A stretch of 52,876 nt of DNA, taken from contig JAGOHA010000010.1 of NCBI GenBank assembly GCA_017996395.1, positions 1 through 52,876 of the forward strand. Reading direction: 5' to 3'. A program made the translations under genes and the position numbers. This stretch comes from Acidobacteriota bacterium (GTDB lineage Bacteria; Acidobacteriota; JAAYUB01). Under the pieces are notes generated by a model. That model ran no database searches and had not been told where the DNA came from. It was given only the letters and a program-made list of their open reading frames with translations. Below, piece after piece: positions 46,316 through 52,876 of the stretch. Every line of letters begins with the position of its first letter. The stretch's first letter is position 1.

Positions 46316-46360
46316 GAGACAAGAACAAAACTTGTTCGGCGTCTTGGCGCCTTGGCGAGC
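46316..46360. repeat. CTTGGCG octamer block, right of the SDR gene
   Basis: GAGACAAGAACAAAAC then GTCTTGGCGCCTTGGCGAGC. It is a direct repeat of 45404-45447 and contains tandem CTTGGCGN units. It sits between the SDR and zincin genes. Confidence 0.8.
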
Positions 46361-46376
46361 CCTGTATGCCGTCGGG

Positions 46377-46748
46377 CTATCCGTACCCCAGCTCCCGCAG
46401 GCGCTCCTCGGAGAACCCGAAGTGGTGGGCCACCTCGTGCATGACCGTCTTGCGGATCTCCCGGACCACCTGTCGCGGCGTGCGGCACGCGCGCAGGATG
46501 GGGCGGCGGAAAATGAGGATCCGGTCGGGCATGGGAAAGAGGTGGAAGGCGCTCTTCCGCGTCTCGGGGATGCCCTGGTAGAGCCCAAACAGGGAGCCGC
46601 CGCCGCGGATACCCACCTCGCGCAACAGCTCGCGCGACGGCTCTTCCTCGACGAGGATCTCCACGTTTTCGAGCTTCTCCAGGAACTCCGCCGGGATCTC
46701 CTCCAGCGCCTGGTCCACCAGCTCCTCGAATTCCTGCCGCGTCAGCAT
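46377..46748 (-). CDS. Small zincin metallopeptidase-like protein
   Basis: A 123-residue protein of the PF06262 zincin_1 type. The zinc site HEVAHHFGF is in RKTVMHEVAHHFGFSEERL (about residues 101-119). An N-terminal acidic helix (EFEELVDQALEEIP) and the block GLYQGIP are typical of the family. Peptidase activity has not been shown for most members. The ATG at 46748 has GGAGG upstream; a longer in-frame start lies in antisense to the aminotransferase and is rejected. Confidence 0.92.
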   Translation of the reverse strand: MLTRQEFEELVDQALEEIPAEFLEKLENVEILVEEEPSRELLREVGIRGGGSLFGLYQGIPETRKSAFHLFPMPDRILIFRRPILRACRTPRQVVREIRKTVMHEVAHHFGFSEERLRELGYG

Positions 46749-46841
46749 GGCCGGCCTCCGCTCCCCATTAAAGACGGAGCGCGCGCTGCCGTCAAGCCGA
46801 AAAACCGACCCCTCGCCGCGGCTGCCGGCAACCCGCGTTTC

Positions 46842-46850
46842 TGGTAGAAT
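46842..46850 (+). promoter_or_regulatory. Extended -10 promoter of the aminotransferase gene
   Basis: TGG-TAGAAT matches an extended -10. It lies about 50 bp before the ATG at 46900. Confidence 0.55.
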
Positions 46851-46899
46851 AGCCCATCGGATCGCCCGGCGATCCCATCCCGACTCCGGAGCAGACGTC

Positions 46900-48114
46900 A
46901 TGACCGACTTCGACCGCTTCTTCTCGCGCGGCGCCCGGGCCATGCAGCCGAGCCCCATCCGCCGCATGGCCGGCCTGATCAACCAGCCGGGCGTGATCTC
47001 GTTCGCCGGCGGCGTGCCGAACCCGGCCACGTTTCCCGACGCCGACCTGAAACGGATCATGGACGACATCGTGGAAACCGACGGTTACCAGATCTTCCAG
47101 TACGGCGTCACCCGGGGCCTGGAGGCGTTCCGACAGCAGCTCGTGACCATGCTGGCCGGGCGGGGCATCCGCGCCGCCGACGAAGGGCTGATGGTCACCT
47201 CCGGCTCGCAGCAGGGGCTGGAGCTGCTGAGCCGGGTCCTGCTCGATCCCGGCGACGTGGTCCTCGTGGAGTTGCCCAGCTACATCGGCGCGCTGGCCTG
47301 CTTCCGCAACACGCTGGCCGAGATGGTGGGCGTGGCCCAGGACGCCGACGGGATCGTCCCCGAGGAGTTGGAGCGGACCATCATCGCCCTCCGGAGCGCC
47401 GGGCGAACGATCAAGCTGCTGTACGTCATCCCGAATTTCCAGAATCCGTCAGGGATCACCATCACGCCGGCACGCCGGGCGGCGGTGCTGGAGCTGGCCC
47501 GCGCGCACGGCCTCCTGGTGGTCGAGGACGACCCGTACGGCGAGCTCTACTTCCCCGGCGTGGCGCCCGAGTCGCTGCGGGCGATGCGGGCCCTGTCCGG
47601 CGGCGAGGACGTGGTCTACCTGAGTTCGTTCTCCAAGGTGGTCAGCCCCGGGCTGCGCACCGCGTTCATGGCCGCCCCGCCGCCGGTGATCCGCATGCTG
47701 GAGCTGGCCAAACAGGCGGCCGACCTGTGCACCAGCAGCCTGGACCAGCGGCTGGTCTACGAGTACTGCAAACGGGGTCTCTATGACCGTCACCTGGCCG
47801 AGGTGCGGCGGTTCTACGCCGCCAAGTGCGAGGCGATGCTGGCGGCGCTGGACCGGCACATGCCGGCCGAGATCGCCTGGACCCGGCCGCGCGGCGGGAT
47901 GTTCGTCTGGCTGACCCTGCCCGCCGGGCTCGACGCCGAGCCGCTGGCGGTGGAGGCGGTCCAGACGCTGAAGGTGGCGTTCATCCACGGCGCGCCGTTC
48001 TTCGTCAACGGGGCGGGCCGGAACACCCTCCGGCTGACCTTCGCCAAGGAGGATGCCGCCAAGATCGAGGAGGGAATCCGCCTGCTGGCGGGCTTCTTCA
48101 AATCGAAGCTCTGA
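46900..48114 (+). CDS. PLP-dependent aminotransferase, class I/II (LysN / MocR-like fold)
   Basis: A 404-residue enzyme. PLP-binding Lys246 is in YLSSFSKVVSPGLR. The substrate and cofactor blocks are ISFAGGVPNPATFP, GSQQGLELLSRVLLDPGD, YVIPNFQNPSG and VEDDPYGEL. The nearest subtypes are 2-aminoadipate or valine-pyruvate type aminotransferases, but the amino acid used cannot be told from sequence. The ATG at 46900 has GGAG upstream. The stop directly abuts the stop of the convergent gene at 48115. Confidence 0.93.
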   Translation: MTDFDRFFSRGARAMQPSPIRRMAGLINQPGVISFAGGVPNPATFPDADLKRIMDDIVETDGYQIFQYGVTRGLEAFRQQLVTMLAGRGIRAADEGLMVTSGSQQGLELLSRVLLDPGDVVLVELPSYIGALACFRNTLAEMVGVAQDADGIVPEELERTIIALRSAGRTIKLLYVIPNFQNPSGITITPARRAAVLELARAHGLLVVEDDPYGELYFPGVAPESLRAMRALSGGEDVVYLSSFSKVVSPGLRTAFMAAPPPVIRMLELAKQAADLCTSSLDQRLVYEYCKRGLYDRHLAEVRRFYAAKCEAMLAALDRHMPAEIAWTRPRGGMFVWLTLPAGLDAEPLAVEAVQTLKVAFIHGAPFFVNGAGRNTLRLTFAKEDAAKIEEGIRLLAGFFKSKL

Positions 48115-50115
48115 TCAGGTTTTCCCCTGTTCCCGGTCGCTGCCGGTTTCGCGGAGGATGGCGTCCACCTCCTCGTCCCGCAGCTCCGGGTCCAGCGCCA
48201 CCGCTTCGATGAGCAGGCTCTGGGCGCGCCCCAGGTCGCCCAGCTCGTAGCAGATGATGCCGAGATAATACTTGGCGTCCGCATTCTGCGGGTAGGCCGC
48301 GACGTACTCCTCGAACAGCACCAGCGCCTCGGACCAGCGTTCCAGCGCGTAGTAGTTGCGCGCCAGGTTCCAGCGGGTGTCGGCGTTGTGCTCCAGGGCA
48401 AATGCCTTCTCGGTGTGGGTGAGGGCGAGCTCGTAGTCGGCCAGCCGAGCGTCTTCGTCGCCGAGCAGGATGCGGCCGAGGGCGGTGTGCGCCTCCAGGT
48501 TGGCGGCGTCCAGTTCCAGGCAGCGCGTGAAGTCCCGCAGCGCGAGGCCCGGCTGGCGGGCGAGCAGGTGCAGTTCACCGTCTAACCGGAAGCGATCGAG
48601 GCTGCCGGACGGGCACATGTCCCGGACCTGCCGGTAGTACCGCTGGGCACCCGTGGGATCGGAGTTGAGCACGGCGGCGGCGGCGAGGCTCTCGAGGACA
48701 GTCATCCGAAGCGGGCGTTCGGGGGGACGCACCCGCTCCAGCGCCAGCAAGAGGATCTGCTCCGCCTCGCCCGCCCGGTCCGCGCCGGCCAGCGACTGCC
48801 CGTAGACCCGGTAGTCCTTGGCGGTGAGCAGGCGGTCCGCCGTCTCCTGGTCGCCCAGTCGGAACTTGCAAATGCCCAGGTAGTAGCGGTAGTCGTCGTT
48901 GTCGGCGGACGTGGCCCATAGCTCCTCGAACAGGGGGCAGGCCTCGGACCAGCGCTCCAGCCGGAAGTAATTGTAAGCCAGATGATAAGCCGTGGCCGGG
49001 CAAGGGTTCAACCGGTGGCAGGCCCGGTTGTGAGGCAGCGCCCGGGCCGGGTCGGCGGCGACGTCTCCTTTGAGGCCCAGGTAGATGAGGCCGAGGTTGT
49101 TGTGCGCGGCCAGGTTGTCCGGGTCCAGCTCCAACGCCCGATCGAAGCACTGGACGGCCTCCCCGGTGCGCTGCTCCAGGAGCAGGAGATCGCCGCGGGT
49201 GGCGGTCGCGGCGGCGCTGCCGGGATCCGCCAGCTCCAGCGCCCGGCGGTACCACGCCGCCGCCCGGACCTTCTCCCCCCGGTTTTCAAGCAGGACGCCA
49301 AGCTGGAGGCAGGCCCGCCGCTGAAGATCGCGGCTGGCTCGGCCGGATCCGTCCACGGCCAGCTGCAGGCTCTTTTCCGCGCCGTATGTCTCGTCGCGCC
49401 CGAATTGCGCGGTCGCCTCCCGCATCCGGGCCGCAGCCCGCACCTCCCGGGACCTCATTCCCGACTGGACCGCCAGGTAACCGACCCCGGCGGCGCCGAG
49501 CGGCAGGGCGACCAGAAGCAACAGTGTCGGGACCGGCCGGCTCGACAGGATCCAGGCGGCGGCGGCGCCGGCCAGGGTCAGCGTGACGAGGAGCCCGACC
49601 GCGATGACGGCGTCCAACGCCACCATCATCCCCGGATGGACAGGCCGGGTGAAGTAGGCCGACCCGTAGCGCAGCATCCAGACCACCTCGGCGGCCAGGA
49701 CAGCCAGGGCAGCCGGCACGGCGGCGTATCCCCAAATGGTCTGCGCGAGTCCGAAATCGGCACGGCCGCCGTTCCAGCCGGCGACGAGCCGGATCCAGAG
49801 GCCGCCCAGCGCCCAGGCCGCCAGCCCGAGGGGGAGCGCGGCCGCCAGGGCCGCCGCCCAGGCGGTGGTCCACCGGCCGGCCGGGTAAGCGAAGCCAAAC
49901 CGGGCGAGCACTTCGGTCGCGGCGAACCAGCCGGCCGCGCCGATTAGCGCCAGGATCGGGATGAGCAGCGGCAGCCGGAGCCGGGCGGGCCGCTCGCGCA
50001 GGGGCACCGCGGCGGGTGGCGGCGCCGGTGTCTCCGGTTGTGTGGCGACGGCGGCGGTCACCGCACCGGCAGGCGGTTCCTCCAACGGCGGCGGGATCGG
50101 GTGGTCTGCGGCCAT
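48115..50115 (-). CDS. Membrane-anchored TPR protein
   Basis: A 666-residue protein. A proline/alanine-rich N-terminal tail (about 1-45) is followed by about six transmembrane segments of Yip1-like arrangement (about 48-215), then a long soluble region of tetratricopeptide repeats (about 230-660), with repeats such as GEAVQCFDRALELDPDNLAA, RLERWSEACPLFEEL and ALERWSEALVLFEEYVAAYP. TPRs bind other proteins. The ATG at 50115 with GGAGCGCCC is preferred to upstream in-frame starts, which cross the divergent Crp/Fnr gene. Confidence 0.87.
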   Translation of the reverse strand: MAADHPIPPPLEEPPAGAVTAAVATQPETPAPPPAAVPLRERPARLRLPLLIPILALIGAAGWFAATEVLARFGFAYPAGRWTTAWAAALAAALPLGLAAWALGGLWIRLVAGWNGGRADFGLAQTIWGYAAVPAALAVLAAEVVWMLRYGSAYFTRPVHPGMMVALDAVIAVGLLVTLTLAGAAAAWILSSRPVPTLLLLVALPLGAAGVGYLAVQSGMRSREVRAAARMREATAQFGRDETYGAEKSLQLAVDGSGRASRDLQRRACLQLGVLLENRGEKVRAAAWYRRALELADPGSAAATATRGDLLLLEQRTGEAVQCFDRALELDPDNLAAHNNLGLIYLGLKGDVAADPARALPHNRACHRLNPCPATAYHLAYNYFRLERWSEACPLFEELWATSADNDDYRYYLGICKFRLGDQETADRLLTAKDYRVYGQSLAGADRAGEAEQILLLALERVRPPERPLRMTVLESLAAAAVLNSDPTGAQRYYRQVRDMCPSGSLDRFRLDGELHLLARQPGLALRDFTRCLELDAANLEAHTALGRILLGDEDARLADYELALTHTEKAFALEHNADTRWNLARNYYALERWSEALVLFEEYVAAYPQNADAKYYLGIICYELGDLGRAQSLLIEAVALDPELRDEEVDAILRETGSDREQGKT

Positions 50116-50244
50116 GGGCGCTCCGGGCCCCGCGGCGGTGATCCGGCCGCGGAACACCTTCCCCTTATAGCGCAAGGCCCGGGCGTTTGCAACGCGCGGC
50201 CGCCGGAGTTGCCTTTTCCGCCGGGTTCTGGTAAGGATGGAGGC

Positions 50245-50925
50245 ATGGATCCACTGCCGCTCCTGCACCGGTGCCAGTTGTGCACCGGCATGAACGAGGA
50301 GGAGCTCCGCAAGCTGGCCCGGATCGCCACGTTCCGCCGGTTGGCGGCCGGCGAGACCCTGTTTCAGGAAGGAGATCCGGGAACGGGCTTCTTCGTCCTG
50401 CTCCAGGGCCGTGTCCGCGTGTACAAGGCGTCGCCGGAGGGAAAAGAGTACACGCTGCACCTGATCCAGCCGGGGATGATGTTCGCCGAGGTGGCCATCT
50501 TCACCGGTCATCCGTTCCCGGCCTCCTGCCTCGCCATGGAGGACGCGTTGGTGGCGTTTTTCCCCCGGGAGGCGTTCCTGGCCTTCCTGCGCGCCGAGCC
50601 GCAGGTGTCCATGAAGATCATCGCCTCGCTGGCCGGCTTCGTCCGCGAGTTCAACCGGCAGGTGGAGGCGCTGTCGCTGAAAGAGGTCCCCGCCCGGCTG
50701 GCCGCGTGGCTGCTGGCGGAGTCGGAGCGGCAGGGCGCCGCCCGGCTGGTTCTGACCATCGCCAAAGGGGAGTTGGCCGCCCAGCTCGGCACCGTCGGCG
50801 AGACGCTGTCGCGGAACCTGCGCAAGTTCAAGGAGGCCGGACTCATCCGCCTCGAGGGCAAAGCCATCACCCTGGTCCGGCCGGAGGAGTTGGCCGACAT
50901 CGCCGACGGCATCGGCCGGCTGTAG
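50245..50925 (+). CDS. Crp/Fnr family transcription regulator
   Basis: A 226-residue regulator. The N-terminal cyclic-nucleotide-like beta-roll (about 10-130, FQEGDPGTGFFVLLQGRVRVYK) is joined by a dimer helix to a C-terminal winged helix (about 155-215, KGELAAQLGTVGETLSRNLRKFKEAGLIRL). There is no N-terminal four-Cys iron-sulfur motif as in FNR; two Cys (C10, C13) stand near the start. The signal may be a nucleotide, nitric oxide or redox change. The ATG at 50245 follows AAGGATGGAGG. No cognate operator was identified. Confidence 0.93.
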   Translation: MDPLPLLHRCQLCTGMNEEELRKLARIATFRRLAAGETLFQEGDPGTGFFVLLQGRVRVYKASPEGKEYTLHLIQPGMMFAEVAIFTGHPFPASCLAMEDALVAFFPREAFLAFLRAEPQVSMKIIASLAGFVREFNRQVEALSLKEVPARLAAWLLAESERQGAARLVLTIAKGELAAQLGTVGETLSRNLRKFKEAGLIRLEGKAITLVRPEELADIADGIGRL

Positions 50926-50967
50926 AGGGGGCATCATAATTTTTCTGAAAAAAAGTGAAATAAAATG

Positions 50968-50996
50968 TTGACACAGAGAACTCTGCAATGTAGAGT
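50968..50996 (+). promoter_or_regulatory. Promoter with overlapping palindromic operator
   Basis: TTGACA (50968-50973), 17-nt spacer, TAGAGT (50991-50996). The palindrome ACTCTG-CAATG-TAGAGT (50980-50996) covers the spacer and the -10. The same palindrome occurs at 51904-51920. The pattern suits repression by a regulator encoded in this operon. Confidence 0.8.
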
Positions 50997-51025
50997 ACGA
51001 ATAGATTGACCGTCAGGAGCCGGAT

Positions 51026-51607
51026 ATGAATGCGGAGTTGAGTGAGCGCCTGGACCTGATCGAACGGATGATCCATGAGGGCCGGAGTAGTTCGTACTAC
51101 TACGGCTGGATCTCGGTGCTCTGGGGTGTCGGCATGCTGGCCGCCTACTTCTGGGATCAGGCGGTCCCGGGTGCACGATTTCCCTGGCCGGTGGTCATGG
51201 GTGTGTGCGGCGTGATCCACGTGCTGGTAATGAAACTGCACCCCTACGAGGGAAAGACCACGTTCGTCACCCGCGCCCTCACCGGCTTGTGGGCGGCGAT
51301 GGGCCTTTCGATGTTCCTGATCGGCTTCCTGGGCTCCGCCAGCCGGGCCGTCACGCCGGCGGGCATGCGGTTCATCCTGTTCGTGCTGCTGGGCTGCGCC
51401 TACGCCGCCAGCGGCCATATCCTGCGATGGCGGTTGCAACAGGGGTGCGCGTTGCTGTGGTGGGGCGCCGGTATCGCCCTCCTGTACCTGAGCGGAATGG
51501 GGCAGCACGCGGTGTTCGCCGCGGCGGTTCTCGTCGGGATGGTGCTGTTGGGACTGTACCTGATGATTTTGGAACGGAGAAATCAGCGCCATGGCACCCA
51601 TGCCTGA
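51026..51607 (+). CDS. Membrane protein of unknown function in a regulator module
   Basis: A 193-residue protein with a short cytoplasmic helix (LSERLDLIERMIHEG) and about six transmembrane segments. No known family was recognised. AGGAGC lies before the ATG. The last 17 nt overlap the winged-helix gene, so the two are translationally coupled. Confidence 0.8.
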   Translation: MNAELSERLDLIERMIHEGRSSSYYYGWISVLWGVGMLAAYFWDQAVPGARFPWPVVMGVCGVIHVLVMKLHPYEGKTTFVTRALTGLWAAMGLSMFLIGFLGSASRAVTPAGMRFILFVLLGCAYAASGHILRWRLQQGCALLWWGAGIALLYLSGMGQHAVFAAAVLVGMVLLGLYLMILERRNQRHGTHA

Positions 51608-51887
51608 GCTGGATCCGCTGATCCACAGCCAGATTCGCCTGGCGGTGCTGTCGATCCTCGTGGCGGCGGAGGAGGCGGAGTTCACCTACCTGCGCGACCG
51701 GATCGGGGCCACCGACGGCAACCTCGGCGCCCATTTGCTGAAACTCGAGACGGCCGGCTACGTGGCCATGACCAAGACGTTCATCGGCCGAAAACCCGCC
51801 ACGCTGTACCGGTTGACCGAAAAGGGCCGAAAGGCGTTCACGAACTACGTGAAGACCATGCGGCGGATCATCGCTGCCGACGCGTGA
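51591..51887 (+). CDS. Winged-helix transcription regulator (HTH_34 type)
   Basis: A 98-residue DNA-binding protein, almost all one winged helix: IRLAVLSILVAAEEAEFTYLRDRIG (helices 1-2), TDGNLGAHLLKLETAGYVAM (recognition helix 3), and KTFIGRKPATLYRLTEKG (wing). It belongs to the small MarR/ArsR-like group that often pairs with a membrane protein gene. It probably binds the ACTCTG palindromes at 50980 and 51904 and represses its own operon. Confidence 0.9.
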   Translation: MAPMPELDPLIHSQIRLAVLSILVAAEEAEFTYLRDRIGATDGNLGAHLLKLETAGYVAMTKTFIGRKPATLYRLTEKGRKAFTNYVKTMRRIIAADA

Positions 51888-51893
51888 TTTTTT

Positions 51894-51920
51894 TTGACCA
51901 TAAACTCTGTAATCCAGAGT
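51894..51920 (+). promoter_or_regulatory. Second operator with -35-like element
   Basis: ACTCTG-TAATC-CAGAGT (51904-51920) is a perfect 6-bp inverted repeat with a 5-nt gap. TTGACC (51894-51899) lies 4 nt before it. It precedes the TPR-protein gene at 51945. Confidence 0.75.
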
Positions 51921-51944
51921 ACTTTGTACCAATGGAGGTGTCTG

Positions 51945-52568
51945 ATGAAAACCATTTTCACACTCGGCGTGCTCCTCGTCCTGACGGCTGTCGGTTGGGG
52001 GGCCGGCGAAGCGGCGGATGACCCCGGCCAGGCGGTGCTCCTGCGCGGCGAGGCGTTCCGAGACTCCGGGCGCACGACCGACGCGGCCGCATGTTTCGAG
52101 CTGGCCATGGAGCTCAGCGCCGGGACGTCGCCCCAGTCTTTCGGCCAGGCTCAGAAGGCTTACTGGATGGCCGTCCAGCAGGGCGGCGATTTCCCCCGGG
52201 CATACTCATTCTTTTCCCGCTTGGCCGAGCAGTTTCCGGACTCACCGGAAGTGCTCGCGGCCAAGGCCAGCGCCACCGGCGGCTACATCGGCTGGCTGGC
52301 CCAGGCCGGCCTGATGGAACCGGTCGGCCAGGAGCGGATTCGGGATTTGGACAACCAGGCGCGGGAGCTGTACGAGACGGCCCTGGCCAGGGACCCGGAC
52401 AATTTCCAGGCGTTGTTCGCCTTTGCCATTTACGAGAGCTACTCGCCCAAAGGCGCCGCCAGGGCCCAGGCGCTGCTCGCCCGGTTGGACGCCCTGCGGG
52501 ACGGTCACCCCCATTACCCGTGGGCGCAGGTGGACCAGCTGAGAGCCCGGTTGACAGCGGCGAAGTAA
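51945..52568 (+). CDS. Exported TPR-like protein
   Basis: A 207-residue exported protein. The signal peptide ends near GWGAGEA. The mature part contains tetratricopeptide-like helical pairs: DPGQAVLLRGEAFRDSGRTT, FFSRLAEQFPDSPEV, LYETALARDPDNFQALFAFA. Its own operator-promoter lies just upstream, and a terminator follows. It is probably controlled by the same winged-helix protein as the neighbouring operon. GGAGG lies 6 nt before the ATG. Confidence 0.82.
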   Translation: MKTIFTLGVLLVLTAVGWGAGEAADDPGQAVLLRGEAFRDSGRTTDAAACFELAMELSAGTSPQSFGQAQKAYWMAVQQGGDFPRAYSFFSRLAEQFPDSPEVLAAKASATGGYIGWLAQAGLMEPVGQERIRDLDNQARELYETALARDPDNFQALFAFAIYESYSPKGAARAQALLARLDALRDGHPHYPWAQVDQLRARLTAAK

Positions 52569-52598
52569 CGATTCCCTTTCTCAACTACCCCCTGGTCG

Positions 52599-52630
52599 TG
52601 GCGGGATTCCGTGGATCCCGCCATTTTTTT
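52599..52630 (+). terminator. Intrinsic terminator of the TPR-protein gene
   Basis: Stem TGGCGGGA / TCCCGCCA (52599-52606 and 52616-52623), 9-nt loop, then seven T residues (52624-52630). It lies about 30 nt after the stop codon. Confidence 0.93.
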
Positions 52631-52751
52631 CGGCTCGCCCGGCGCGACCCCGCACCGGCCGCGTGGCGGCATTTTCGTGCCGCGGACAGAACCTACGGCA
52701 GCGTGTGCCCGTATAAGCTTTTTTGTACATTCCTTTTCCTGGAGGCTCCTG

Positions 52752-52876
52752 ATGAAGCGATTCGTGCCGATACTGATCTGCCTGTTCGCCGTCGCCGCGC
52801 TGGCGCAGGAGGACACCCGCCTGCTGCGTTTTCCGGCCATCCACGGCAACCAGATCGTGTTCACCTACGCCGGCGA
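52752..52876 (+). CDS. Tricorn-like protease, N-terminal fragment
   Basis: The gene runs off the right edge, so only 41 codons are visible. They give a signal peptide (MKRFVPILICLFAVAALAQ) and then LLRFPAIHGNQIVFTYAGD, which resembles the start of the protease at 802-4194 (LFRSPTLNATHIVFSYAGD). GGAGG lies 7 nt before the ATG. A second family member is therefore likely here. The catalytic domain cannot be checked in this window. Confidence 0.82.
   Translation, partial: MKRFVPILICLFAVAALAQEDTRLLRFPAIHGNQIVFTYAG

Overview
The window is a high-GC chromosomal segment (roughly two-thirds G+C by eye) from a Gram-negative bacterium. The best taxonomic hint is the two-module FtsX/MacB-type permease at 26574-29054. 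It matches the ADOP family, named for Acidobacteria. Tricorn-like S41 proteases, RHS remnants, RAYT transposases and secreted proteins of unknown function also fit an acidobacterial genome. No rRNA, complete tRNA, CRISPR array or phage module was seen.

Layout. 1-4.2 kb: the 3' end of an S9 peptidase gene faces a tricorn-like protease gene. 4.4-8.4 kb: a secreted glycoside hydrolase and an isoprenylcysteine-methyltransferase-like membrane protein. 8.5-9.8 kb: an intact RAYT transposase between 54-bp inverted palindromes, then an RHS remnant. 10-16.5 kb: a minus-strand housekeeping cluster reading rlmH, dksA-like, comF, secA, guaB, moaC. 16.7-19 kb: a malic enzyme. 19.2-22.2 kb: a tandem duplication carrying two paralogous genes of unknown function, a pseudogene fragment and a duplicated promoter, followed by a zinc-ribbon gene. 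22.2-26.3 kb: a secreted protein, a low-GC two-gene nucleotidyltransferase module, a methyltransferase and an Lnt-like acyltransferase.

26.5-34.1 kb is a regulated efflux locus. An NtrC-type response regulator and its histidine kinase lie upstream of an HlyD-like adaptor, an ABC ATPase and the ADOP permease. A near-consensus sigma-54 promoter sits directly before the adaptor gene. 34.2-34.7 kb holds a second, decayed RAYT element with the same two-hairpin arms as the first. 35-40 kb: a lipoprotein, a response-regulator cluster, TruC-like pseudouridine synthase and a beta-propeller protein. 40-45.3 kb: a 1735-residue exported protein with 21 plant-type leucine-rich repeats and FG-GAP repeats. 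45.5-50.9 kb: an SDR, a small zincin, an aminotransferase, a TPR membrane protein and a Crp/Fnr regulator. 51-52.6 kb: a winged-helix regulator module with two matching palindromic operators. The window ends in the start of a second tricorn-like protease gene.

The most unusual feature is a family of composite intergenic repeats (about 0.25-0.8, 9.9-10.1, 16.6, 24.5, 26.4, 34.8 and 35.8 kb). They are built from several short-period modules kept in a constant order, and they sometimes form the 3' ends of genes.
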